A stretch of DNA of 14,389 nucleotides from an uncultured Rickettsiales bacterium (GTDB taxonomy: Bacteria; Pseudomonadota; Alphaproteobacteria; UBA8366): the NCBI GenBank assembly GCA_913046825.1, contig CAJWTF010000097.1, forward strand, positions 1 through 14,389. The letters run 5' to 3'. The notes beneath the pieces were generated by a model, which ran no database searches, was not told where the DNA came from, and saw only the letters and a list, made by a program, of their open reading frames with translations. Positions 7,612 to 14,389 of the stretch are shown here, one piece after another. The position numbers and the translations under genes were made by a program. Within the stretch, counting starts at the first letter, position 1, and every line of letters begins with the position of its first letter.

Positions 7612-10014
7612 TCAGCGAAGGGTGCCGCCTGTCTGCTTCTCGACATTGGCGATGACTTTGGCAGTAACCGTGTCAATTTCTTCGTCGGTCAAAGTCTGTT
7701 CGGTCGGCTGCAGAGTGAGCCAAATGGCAACGGATTTTTTGTCCGCGCCGAGAGATGCCCCTTTATAGACGTCGAAGATGCCCGCGTCGGTGATCAACTT
7801 TCGGTCGACCGTGCGAGTGGCGCGCAGGATTTGGTCGGCGCTGACCGTGGCCTCGACCACAAACGCGAAGTCACGATGCACCGGCTGGAAGGATGATGCC
7901 TTGAGTGGCGGTCGGGCCTTGCCGCCACGCTGTTTCGGTTGCGGCACGTGATCCAGAAAGATTTCAAACCCGGCCGCTGGTCCCCGGTCCCCGAGACGGC
8001 GGAGAATCTTTGGATGAATCTCTCCAAACCAAGCAAGAACGGTCTTGCCGAGACGCAAGGTGCCGGAGCGGCCTGGATGATACCAAGCAGGCGCATTGGC
8101 GCTGATCTGTAAATTGTCGACGGGCGCGCCGATCGAAGCGAGAACCGCATAGGTATCCGCCTTCGCGTCGAAAACACCGGCCGGTGTTGACGTGTCCTGC
8201 CAATGCCGGGGCCCAGAATTTCCGTGGCGGATACCGGCCGCTACCGCATCTTGTCCAGTCGGTGTGTCGTCGCGATAAGCCGGGCCAACTTCGAACAAGC
8301 CGATATCGGGATATCCCCGGTCGGCATTACGCTTCGTCGCCGCCAGCAGGTTCGGCAAGATAGAGGGACGCATGATGTCCAGGTCAGCGCTAATTGGATT
8401 GGCGAGACGCATGTTTTCGGTGATACCGCCGAACAGATCGACATCGGTTGCGGGCATGAATGACCAGGTGACCGCTTCCATCATGCCGCGCTGCGCTAGC
8501 GTACGCTTGGTGAAAGACGCGCGGCGTTGCGGCACACCGATGGCCGGTGCCGGCAGCGAGGATTTGCGCCCCAGCGGGACCACCGGAATTTCATCGAAGC
8601 CTTTGACCCGCAGAACTTCCTCGACCAGGCAGTATTCGCTTTCCACATCGGCGCGCCATGAAGGCGCCGTGCCCTGAATGACGCCACCCTCGACGTTCGG
8701 ATTGAAACCCAGGCGCTCAAGGATCGAGACCGCATCGTTGGTTGCGACGTCGACGCCGCCGAATGTCTTCAAGCGTTCCGGGCGCAGGGACACGGGACGT
8801 GCCCATTGCGGCATGTCGCCGGTGACGGTCAGTTCTGAGGCCTCGCCGCCACAGAACTCCAGGATCAGGCGAGTCGCGACATGGGCGCCCCAATAAGCGG
8901 ATTCGGGGTCGAGACCGCGCTCGAAGCGATAACGCGCGTCGGATTCGATGCTGAGCTTGCGGCCAGTCGTCGCGGTGCGAATTGGATCAAACAGCGCCAC
9001 TTCGAGGAAGGCGTTGGTTGTGGTCTCGGTGCAGCCTGAATTCTCGCCGCCCATAATGCCGCCGATTGCATGTACGGCACCTTCGTCAGCGATGATACTC
9101 ATGCCGTCTTCGAGAGTGTATTCCTTACCGTCGAGCGCGAGGATTTTCTCGCCGCCGCGTGCGAAGCGCATGGTGAGATCGCCGGACAGTTTGTCCGCAT
9201 CAAAGACGTGGAGCGGGCGGCACAGGTCGAACGTGACTAGATTTGTGATATCGACGAGGGCGGAGATCGGGCGCAGGCCGATGGCCTTCAACCGGTCCTG
9301 TACCCATTTCGGGCTTGGGCCGTTTTGCACGCCGCGGAAATACCGGCCGACCACCATCGGGCAGGCGTCTTGGTTGTCCGCCGAAAAATCCCTTTGCCAT
9401 TTAATCGGTGGCTCGAATCCGCCCGGTATCTCTTCCGCCTCGAGTGGCTTCAAGGTGCCGATACCGGCCGCCGCCAGATCGCGAGCGATGCCGCGCACGC
9501 CGAAACAATCGGCGCGGTCCGGCGTGATGCCGAGCTCGATGACCGGATCGTCGAGACCCATGACGTCAGCGGCCTCAAGGCCGATGGGCGTGTCATCCGG
9601 CAGATCGACGATCCCGTCGTGGTCTTCGGAGATGCCCATCTCGCGCTCAGAGAGCAACATACCGTTCGATTCGACGCCGCGTATCTTGGTCGGCTTGAGA
9701 TCGATCCCAGTGCCTGGGACATGCGCGCCGGAAGGGGCGAACACGCCAATCATGCCAGTGCGCGCATTCGGGGCACCACATACGACTTGTACTTGCTCGC
9801 CGTCGCCCGCATCGACGAGACAGACGCGCAAGCGGTCGGCGTCGGGATGCTGTTCCGCGCTCACGACTTTCGCCGTACGGAAACCTTTTAGGCCCGCTGC
9901 CGCGTCACTGATCTCTTCGACCTCTAGGCCGAGCATGGTCAGGCGTTCTGCTAACTCGCCGAGGGTGGCATCCGTCTCCAGATGCTCCTTCAGCCATTTC
10001 AGGGTGAATTTCAT
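7612..10014 (-). CDS. pheT: Phenylalanine-tRNA ligase beta subunit
   Basis: The 800-aa beta chain of the (alpha-beta)2 phenylalanyl-tRNA synthetase, which charges tRNA-Phe; a normal length for bacteria. It has the N-terminal [11 protein letters not shown] block and an EMAP-II-like tRNA-binding OB domain (about 40-150, with HPDADRL and VVCGAPN). The B3/B4 editing region and B5 domain follow (GGIMGGE and [11 protein letters not shown] are visible). A catalytic-like core comes next, and a C-terminal ferredoxin-fold anticodon-binding domain (about 705-800, with [10 protein letters not shown]). ATG at 10014 overlaps the pheS stop as ATGA, the classical translational coupling. The open frame extends 77 codons further upstream, but that part is antisense-free shadow of pheS with no family similarity. 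It is the last gene of rpmI-rplT-pheS-pheT. Confidence 0.97.
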   Translation of the reverse strand: MKFTLKWLKEHLETDATLGELAERLTMLGLEVEEISDAAAGLKGFRTAKVVSAEQHPDADRLRVCLVDAGDGEQVQVVCGAPNARTGMIGVFAPSGAHVPGTGIDLKPTKIRGVESNGMLLSEREMGISEDHDGIVDLPDDTPIGLEAADVMGLDDPVIELGITPDRADCFGVRGIARDLAAAGIGTLKPLEAEEIPGGFEPPIKWQRDFSADNQDACPMVVGRYFRGVQNGPSPKWVQDRLKAIGLRPISALVDITNLVTFDLCRPLHVFDADKLSGDLTMRFARGGEKILALDGKEYTLEDGMSIIADEGAVHAIGGIMGGENSGCTETTTNAFLEVALFDPIRTATTGRKLSIESDARYRFERGLDPESAYWGAHVATRLILEFCGGEASELTVTGDMPQWARPVSLRPERLKTFGGVDVATNDAVSILERLGFNPNVEGGVIQGTAPSWRADVESEYCLVEEVLRVKGFDEIPVVPLGRKSSLPAPAIGVPQRRASFTKRTLAQRGMMEAVTWSFMPATDVDLFGGITENMRLANPISADLDIMRPSILPNLLAATKRNADRGYPDIGLFEVGPAYRDDTPTGQDAVAAGIRHGNSGPRHWQDTSTPAGVFDAKADTYAVLASIGAPVDNLQISANAPAWYHPGRSGTLRLGKTVLAWFGEIHPKILRRLGDRGPAAGFEIFLDHVPQPKQRGGKARPPLKASSFQPVHRDFAFVVEATVSADQILRATRTVDRKLITDAGIFDVYKGASLGADKKSVAIWLTLQPTEQTLTDEEIDTVTAKVIANVEKQTGGTLR

Positions 10015-11087
10015 GGTGTCAGTCCCCGCAATAGGGTGGGAACTTCTATCGGTACGAACCCGTAGTGGCGCAGCCACCGGAGGTCGGCTTCGTAGAAGGT
10101 CCGCAGGTCGGGAATGCCATATTTCAGCATCGCGATGCGTTCCAGCCCCATGCCAAAGGCGAAGCCTTGGTATTCGTCGGGGTCGATGCCACCGGCCCGG
10201 AGCACACTTGGGTGGACCATGCCGCAGCCGAGAATTTCGAGCCAATCGTCGCCGGCGCCGATCTTGATGCTATCGCGGTCGCGGGAGCAGCCGATATCGA
10301 CTTCCGCCGACGGTTCGGTGAACGGGAAGTAGCTCGGCCGGAAGCGCACCGGTACATCGTCGACCTCGAAATAGGCGCGGCAGAATTCGATCAGGCAGCC
10401 TTTGAGATGGCCCATATGGGATGTCTTATCGACCACGAGCCCTTCGACCTGGTGGAACATCGGCGTGTGTGTGAGGTCTGAATCGCAGCGATATGTACGG
10501 CCCGGCGCGATGATCCGAATCGGCGGTTCTTCCGTCTCCATCGTTCGAATTTGCACTGGTGAGGTATGGGTCCGCAGCACCATCCGTGAACCGTCATCCT
10601 TCTCCGGCAGATAAAAGGTGTCGTGCATCTGGCGGGCCGGATGCTCGGGCGGAATGTTCAGCGCTTCGAAATTATGGAAATCGTCTTCGATGTCCGGGCC
10701 TTCGGCAACCGAAAACCCCATCTCGCCAAAAATCGCGATCACTTCGTCCAAGGTCTGGCTGATCGGATGCAGTCGCCCACCATCTCCGAACTCGACCGGC
10801 AAAGTGACGTCCACGGCCTCGTCGACGAGCCGAGCATCCAATTCCGCATCCTGCAGATCGGTCTTGCGGGCGTCGATGGCGGAATGCACCGCTTCCTTGA
10901 CCTGGTTCAGCGCCTGGCCCGTGACCTTACGCTCGTCCGGATCGAGGCCGCCGAGGCCCTTCATCAGATCGGTGATTCGTCCCTTGCGGCCGAGCGCTGA
11001 GACGCGCAGCTGTTCCAGGGAATCGAGGTCGCTTGCTGCCGCGACATCTGCCAGCAGCGCGTCCTTCAACTGTTCGGGATTTTCCAT
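10011..11087 (-). CDS. pheS: Phenylalanine-tRNA ligase alpha subunit
   Basis: Catalytic alpha chain of phenylalanyl-tRNA synthetase, 358 aa, class II aminoacyl-tRNA synthetase. An N-terminal coiled-coil arm (about 1-90, with [14 protein letters not shown]) precedes the catalytic domain. Landmarks are MHDTFY (154-159), [10 protein letters not shown] (172-181), class II motif 2 around FHQVEG (211-216) and motif 3 [13 protein letters not shown] (312-324). The C-terminal half activates Phe. ATG at 11087 gives the expected [11 protein letters not shown] start. The frame remains open to 11180, but that extension overlaps the rplT 3' end and reads as low-complexity shadow. The gap from the rplT stop is 43 bases, without a visible Phe leader peptide or attenuator. 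Its TGA overlaps the pheT ATG by 4 bases. Confidence 0.97.
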   Translation of the reverse strand: MENPEQLKDALLADVAAASDLDSLEQLRVSALGRKGRITDLMKGLGGLDPDERKVTGQALNQVKEAVHSAIDARKTDLQDAELDARLVDEAVDVTLPVEFGDGGRLHPISQTLDEVIAIFGEMGFSVAEGPDIEDDFHNFEALNIPPEHPARQMHDTFYLPEKDDGSRMVLRTHTSPVQIRTMETEEPPIRIIAPGRTYRCDSDLTHTPMFHQVEGLVVDKTSHMGHLKGCLIEFCRAYFEVDDVPVRFRPSYFPFTEPSAEVDIGCSRDRDSIKIGAGDDWLEILGCGMVHPSVLRAGGIDPDEYQGFAFGMGLERIAMLKYGIPDLRTFYEADLRWLRHYGFVPIEVPTLLRGLTP

Positions 11088-11130
11088 CGCCAGGGGTTCC
11101 GCCAGCAGGCCGAGGCCGCGCCTGGAGGCG

Positions 11131-11490
11131 CTAAGCGGCCAAGGCGGCCTGGGATTGGTCGACCAGCGCTTTAAAGGCATCCGGCTCGTGAATGGCGAGA
11201 TCGGAGAGCACCTTACGGTCGAGTTCGATACCGGCCTTCTTCATGCCGTTCATGAACTGCGAGTAGGTCACGCCATGCTCGCGGGTCCCCGCATTGATGC
11301 GTTGGATCCAAAGTGCCCGGAAATTTCGTTTCCGTGCGCGTCGATCGCGGTAGGCGTATTGCAGATCCTTTTCGACCCGCTGAATAGCAGCGCGGAAAGT
11401 ATTCTTCGAACGACCCCGCGCGCCCTTGGCGAGCTTGAGGATTTTTTTGTGGCGATTCTGTTTGGTAACGCCGCGTTTTACACGTGCCAT
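11131..11490 (-). CDS. rplT: Large ribosomal subunit protein bL20
   Basis: Ribosomal protein L20 (119 aa, standard length), a 23S rRNA-binding protein essential for early 50S assembly. It has the conserved basic start [20 protein letters not shown] and the signature [20 protein letters not shown] at residues about 63-82. In other bacteria L20 represses its own operon by binding the rpmI leader; whether that happens here is unknown. A strong GAGGAG ribosome binding site precedes ATG 11490. The rpmI stop is only 10 bases upstream, so the two are cotranscribed. Confidence 0.98.
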   Translation of the reverse strand: MARVKRGVTKQNRHKKILKLAKGARGRSKNTFRAAIQRVEKDLQYAYRDRRARKRNFRALWIQRINAGTREHGVTYSQFMNGMKKAGIELDRKVLSDLAIHEPDAFKALVDQSQAALAA

Positions 11491-11500
11491 GTGATACTCC

Positions 11501-11698
11501 TCACGTCCGCAGGAAGTTGCGTTTGACGATTCGCGCGTCGGCCGAGCACATGATCTGCGTGCCGCGGTTCGTGCGTTTCATCTTCTGCGACCGCCGCCGC
11601 AGCATGTGTTGGAGTTTAGCGCTATTGAAGCGGACCTTACCGGTCCCCGTGATTTTGAAACGCTTCTTAGCGCTGCTCTTGTTTTTGAGCTTGGGCAT
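11501..11698 (-). CDS. rpmI: Large ribosomal subunit protein bL35
   Basis: Ribosomal protein L35, 65 aa, standard length. It begins [20 protein letters not shown] and is rich in Lys/Arg, as expected for an rRNA-binding protein of the 50S subunit. ATG at 11698 has AAGGAA upstream on the minus strand. The open frame runs back to 11755, but the 19 extra residues are not L35-like and cover the Shine-Dalgarno. It is the first gene of the rpmI-rplT-pheS-pheT unit. infC, which usually precedes it, lies 2.5 kb away behind two opposite-strand genes and a pseudogene. Confidence 0.97.
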   Translation of the reverse strand: MPKLKNKSSAKKRFKITGTGKVRFNSAKLQHMLRRRSQKMKRTNRGTQIMCSADARIVKRNFLRT

Positions 11699-11777
11699 TT
11701 TGATTTCCTTATATTGCAAATCTTCGTTGAACCGAGGAGGCATACCCATAGCCATTCGGTCCTTCTTGCGAGAGCGG

Positions 11778-11806
11778 CTTATAGACCTATGGTTCTCTTA
11801 ATGCAA
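11778..11806 (-). promoter_or_regulatory. Predicted sigma70-type promoter for rpmI-rplT-pheS-pheT
   Basis: On the minus strand TTGCAT (11801-11806) is followed after exactly 17 bases by TATAAG (11778-11783), both close to consensus. Transcription would start near 11771, giving a leader of about 70 bases before the rpmI ATG. A 14-base GC palindrome (GGCCCGGGCGGGCC, 11807-11820) abuts the -35 box and could be an operator or chance. Confidence 0.6.
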
Positions 11807-11841
11807 GGCCCGGGCGGGCCGTCCAATAAAGGAAGAATAGT

Positions 11842-12612
11842 ATGGATTTGGGTCTCTCGGGAAAACGAGTATTGATCACCGGCGCGTCGAAGGGTATCGG
11901 CCGCGCCATCGCGGAAGTTTTGGCAGAAGAAGGCTGCAGTCTGCATTTAGCATCGCGCACGGAGGCTGATCTGGCGACGGCGCGAGATGAGATCAATGTG
12001 AAGCATGGTGTGCAGGTAACAATACACGCACTCGACCTCTCCAACAGCGCCAATGTGAAGCAATTGGTCAAGGACACCGATGGCATCGATATTCTCGTTA
12101 ACAACGCCGGCGCCATTCCCGGCGGCGATATCGAAACGGTTGACGAGGAAACCTGGCGCGAAGCCTGGAACTTGAAGGTCTTTGGCTACATCAACATGTG
12201 CCGCGAGGTCTATCCGGCGATGTGCAAGCGGGGTCATGGCGTGATCTTCAATGTCATCGGCATGGCGGGCCTTGCCCCGCGCGCCAATTACGTGGCCGGC
12301 AGCGTCGGCAATGCGGGGCTCGACGCGCTGACGGTGGCACTTGGTAGCGAAAGCATGGATCACGGCGTCCGAGTCCTCGGCATCCATCCGGGTGCAATCG
12401 AGACCGACCGCCTCACGACGTTGTATAAAGCAATGGCGAAGCGGGAATTCGGTGACGAAAGTCGCTACAAAGAGATGTATAAGGGATTGCCCGCTAATCG
12501 GCCGGGGATGCCGGAAGAATGCGCTACGGTAACGGCGATGCTGATCTCCGAAAAGTCCAATTGGGTGAACGGCGTGGTCATCCCGGTCAACGGCCGAGGA
12601 CAAGGCTGGTGA
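11842..12612 (+). CDS. SDR-family oxidoreductase lacking the catalytic Lys
   Basis: Short-chain dehydrogenase/reductase fold, 256 aa. The cofactor motif TGASKGIG is at 13-20, NNAG at 87-90, and the tetrad Asn at N110 (AWNLKVFG). Tyr is present at 150, but the YxxxK lysine is replaced by Ser (YVAGS, 150-154, followed by VGNAGL). The usual catalytic Ser region reads FNVIGMAG (136-143), with no Ser at the expected place. I recall this YxxGS/T-type arrangement in other SDRs of alphaproteobacteria, so it is probably a lineage with changed chemistry. AAAGGAAG about 7-14 bases upstream supports ATG 11842. It is translationally coupled to the following enoyl-CoA hydratase gene (GTGA overlap), which suggests a shared pathway, perhaps fatty-acid or aromatic acyl-CoA turnover. 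The gene runs divergently from rpmI. Confidence 0.92.
   Translation: MDLGLSGKRVLITGASKGIGRAIAEVLAEEGCSLHLASRTEADLATARDEINVKHGVQVTIHALDLSNSANVKQLVKDTDGIDILVNNAGAIPGGDIETVDEETWREAWNLKVFGYINMCREVYPAMCKRGHGVIFNVIGMAGLAPRANYVAGSVGNAGLDALTVALGSESMDHGVRVLGIHPGAIETDRLTTLYKAMAKREFGDESRYKEMYKGLPANRPGMPEECATVTAMLISEKSNWVNGVVIPVNGRGQGW
12596..12612 (+). promoter_or_regulatory. Shine-Dalgarno and GTGA overlap setting the hydratase start
   Basis: GAGGA at 12596-12600 lies 8 bases before GTG 12609. The GTG overlaps the SDR TGA (12610-12612) by four bases. The in-frame ATG at 12519 would add 30 residues inside the SDR gene and is not supported. Confidence 0.7.
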
Positions 12613-13385
12613 GTGACGGCCGGGTTACGACGGAAATTATCCAACACGAACGCGGTCCCTATGCACGCATCACGGTAGAGAACGCGGCCAAGGCGAACTG
12701 TCTCTCGACGCCCATCATGACGCAGTTGCGGGACGCTTTTCTGGCGCTGCGCGACGACGATGACCTGCGTCTCGCCGTTCTCACGGGGGGGGGCGAGCGC
12801 AGTTTTCTCGGCGGCGCAAACCTGCACGAGCTAAAGGAACTCACCCCGGCGAAGGCACGCACTTTCCTGACCTTGCTGAGCGAGGCCAATTCGGCGATTC
12901 GCAATCTGCCGGTGCCAGTTATCGCGCGTATAAACGGTGTGTGCATCGGCGCGGGCCTGGAAGTGGCGATCTCTTGTGACCTCCGGATCGCGGCGGCACA
13001 TGCGCAGCTTGGCATGCCGGAAGTCGCCCTCGATCTGCCGTCCGTCGTCGAATCGGCACTGTTCCCCCGCATGATGGGCTGGGGCCGGACTGCCTGGATG
13101 GTTTATCGAGGCGACCTCCTCGACGCGGAATTGGCGGAACGTTGGGGACTGATCGAAAAACGTTCGGCGGAAGGCGAGTTGGACGCCGATGTCGACGAGC
13201 TAGTCGAGAAAATCCTCTCGAATGGGGCGGTCGGTATTCGCACCCAAAAGGCGCTGATGCGGGATTGGGAGCGCATGTCGCTGCAAGATGGCATCTTGCA
13301 AGGCATCGATACCATCGCCGAGGCCGTGAAGACTGGCGAATCGAAGCGATATATCAACGAGACCTTGAGCGGTCTTAAGAAATAG
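12609..13385 (+). CDS. Enoyl-CoA hydratase/isomerase (crotonase family)
   Basis: Crotonase-superfamily protein, 258 aa, normal length. The oxyanion-hole loops are visible as FLGGANLHEL (67-76) and GVCIGAGLEVA (110-120). The two acidic residues of true hydratases appear conserved as E118 (GLEVAISCD) and E138 (GMPEVALDLP). The segment after E138 reads LPSVVESALFPRMMGW instead of the usual PGxGGTQRLPR, so the active-site rim differs. Hydration of a 2-enoyl-CoA is the most likely reaction; isomerase or hydrolase activity is possible. It starts at GTG 12609, coupled to the upstream SDR. Its 3' end runs into a decayed carbamoyltransferase on the opposite strand. Confidence 0.9.
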   Translation: MSDGRVTTEIIQHERGPYARITVENAAKANCLSTPIMTQLRDAFLALRDDDDLRLAVLTGGGERSFLGGANLHELKELTPAKARTFLTLLSEANSAIRNLPVPVIARINGVCIGAGLEVAISCDLRIAAAHAQLGMPEVALDLPSVVESALFPRMMGWGRTAWMVYRGDLLDAELAERWGLIEKRSAEGELDADVDELVEKILSNGAVGIRTQKALMRDWERMSLQDGILQGIDTIAEAVKTGESKRYINETLSGLKK

Positions 13386-14142
13386 AACACGGCGCGGGTG
13401 ATGTGGCGGCCTTTGATATAGAACGCGTCGATCTCCGAATTCATCAGGAAGGCGATTGCTTCCGCCGGAGTCTTGACGGTCGGTTCGCCGCACGCCACCG
13501 CAGCTCTCGTCGACGGTCTGAATACGGGATGAGCCGTCCACATGGGTGATTGCGGGAAGCTTGTCTCCGCGCACTTTGGCGGTTAACAGCATATAGGGCG
13601 ACTGTATCGGACAGCGGGTGAACCAGTTTCCTGCCTTCTCTGCCAAGACGAGCGGCGCGAAGGGGCGCCAAGGCTCACGTCCCGTGACCCGATGCACCCG
13701 CAACCAATTCTCCGCCGAGCGGACATCCGCCAGGATTGAACGATAGCCGGGCGCGCGCGGTCCCGCCTCGCTCTTGCCTTCGAATCATCCTATAATATTG
13801 TCGGCCAGTAAGTCATTTGCGGCGGCTTCGGCCGGATCATCTGGGATTTCAGAAGCAATCCCGTCCAATGCCAATGCCGCCGCTAGTACCTCATCTCCAT
13901 AGGCGCCACCAAGATACGCGGTGGCGGGTGTATCGCTGGCGGCAATCGGATGATCCAATAAATTATGGTAAAGATGAAGAGACGCGCCGATCGCCAAACC
14001 GCCATCATCACAAGTCGGTGCGATGAGGACGTTCTCGAACGAACCCTCGCGCGGCGCAACCGGCTACGGCACCGTCCCGCAGGACGCAGGCGGCACCGTC
14101 GTGTCCGAAATTCTAGCCGAGAATATTCGGATGGTCGGTCAT
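13384..14142 (-). pseudogene. Decayed carbamoyltransferase (NodU/CmcH family)
   Basis: Minus-strand pieces of one carbamoyltransferase occur in the right order but in different frames. From 14142: MTDHPNILG, then TAG (14113-14115) where the family has Leu, then NFGHDGAACVLRDG. After a junction near 14040-14058 the frame changes to FENVLIAPTCDDGG and AIGASLHLYHNL, running to TGA at 13785-13787, which replaces the Trp of the GWF motif. The same frame continues with FEGKSEAGPRAPGYRSILAD, REPWRPFAP, SPYMLL and LPAITHVDG. Near 13490-13507 an internal deletion with frameshift removes the region of the LLNTSFN motif and leads into GEPTVKTPAEAIAFLMNS and RHITRAVF. About 245 residues remain of a usual ~550-600, so more than half is deleted. 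Family members transfer carbamoyl groups onto sugars or antibiotics. The gene cannot make a functional enzyme. Confidence 0.85.
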
Positions 14143-14216
14143 GGTTGCCTCGACGAGGGTAGCAAATTGACAGCGCCGATGTGTAACAAAACATCATAAC
14201 GGTGTGGAATTTGGCG
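14143..14216. other. Spacer between infC and the pseudogene
   Basis: 74 bases downstream of infC. No strong terminator hairpin is seen. A plus-strand TTGACA (14167-14172) lacks a matching -10 and would point into infC antisense. Confidence 0.3.
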
Positions 14217-14389
14217 TCAGCGCGGCGCTAGCACCATCACCATTTGCCGGCCTTCCATCGATGGGAATTGTTCGACCTTAGCGAGTTCGAGCGTATCGCT
14301 TTTTACCCGTTCGAGGATGGCTGTTCCCAACTCCTGATGGCGCAATTCGCGGCCGCGGAAGCGCAGCGTCACTTTCACCTTGTCGCCTT
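14217..14389 (-). CDS. infC: Translation initiation factor IF-3, C-terminal 56 residues
   Basis: The visible part is the end of the IF-3 C-terminal domain, the half that binds the 30S subunit and blocks premature 50S joining. It shows [12 protein letters not shown], then [13 protein letters not shown] before TGA at 14217-14219. The frame is open to the right window edge, so the N-terminal two thirds lie outside. In many bacteria infC is followed directly by rpmI and rplT. Here the next intact same-strand gene is rpmI, 2.5 kb away. Confidence 0.95.
   Translation of the reverse strand, partial: GDKVKVTLRFRGRELRHQELGTAILERVKSDTLELAKVEQFPSMEGRQMVMVLAPR

Noticed and set aside
10015..10245. 77-residue N-terminal extension of PheT
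   Set aside because: It lies within pheS in another frame and reads as Arg/Pro-rich shadow. The ATGA overlap and [11 protein letters not shown] start are canonical.
8948..10267. 439-codon open frame on the plus strand
   Set aside because: It is antisense to pheT and the end of pheS, and its Ser/Arg/Pro-rich translation is typical of a GC-rich shadow frame. The minus-strand genes are certain.
11088..11130. Phe attenuator or leader peptide before pheS
   Set aside because: Only 43 bases between rplT and pheS, with no run of Phe codons and no terminator with a T-tract.
13200..13703. 167-codon minus-strand frame taken as an intact gene
   Set aside because: Its first half is an internal piece of the carbamoyltransferase, starting at a GTG-like internal position. 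Its second half is out of frame and then antisense to the crotonase gene.
14167..14172. Perfect TTGACA on the plus strand as a promoter
   Set aside because: No -10 box at 16-18 bases, and it would transcribe antisense into infC.
13883..14197. 104-codon minus-strand frame upstream of infC's end
   Set aside because: Arg/Ser-rich and out of frame with the carbamoyltransferase fragments that occupy the same bases; a shadow.

Overview
The window looks like chromosomal DNA of a GC-rich alphaproteobacterium, perhaps Rhodospirillales-like. This is inferred from the style of LepA, PheS, PheT and L20, the codon use, and the lone metabolic genes scattered among translation genes. No rRNA, tRNA, CRISPR array, insertion sequence or phage gene was seen.

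Layout from left to right. (1) lepA (elongation factor 4) on the minus strand, its C-terminus cut by the window edge. A small uncharacterised gene on the same strand follows. (2) A plus-strand metabolic block: a TauD/TfdA-type 2-oxoglutarate/Fe(II) dioxygenase; a 426-base gap with a coding-like ORF remnant broken by a TAA; an FMN-dependent 2-hydroxy-acid dehydrogenase; and, 18 bases on, an MFS transporter. The last two look like one transcription unit for uptake and oxidation of a small 2-hydroxy acid, though the substrate is unknown. (3) A near-perfect 26-base inverted repeat lies between the convergent MFS and SDR genes and probably acts as a bidirectional terminator. (4) A minus-strand SDR with highly altered catalytic residues, then a minus-strand protein ending in a short J-domain-like HPD segment. 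(5) The minus-strand translation operon rpmI-rplT-pheS-pheT, tightly packed (10-base gap, 43-base gap, 4-base ATGA overlap). A good sigma70-type promoter lies just upstream of rpmI. (6) A plus-strand pair, SDR plus enoyl-CoA hydratase/isomerase, coupled by a GTGA overlap. (7) A decayed carbamoyltransferase (NodU/CmcH family) pseudogene on the minus strand. (8) The C-terminus of infC (IF-3), minus strand, cut by the right edge.

The main structural point is that the usual infC-rpmI-rplT neighbourhood is split here. About 2.5 kb holding two opposite-strand acyl-CoA/SDR-type genes and a dead carbamoyltransferase separates infC from rpmI. The rpmI operon therefore needs its own promoter, and a candidate is visible. 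I saw no clear novel defence or mobile system. The most notable items are the carbamoyltransferase corpse, two SDRs without the classical catalytic Tyr/Lys arrangement, and the HPD-bearing small protein.
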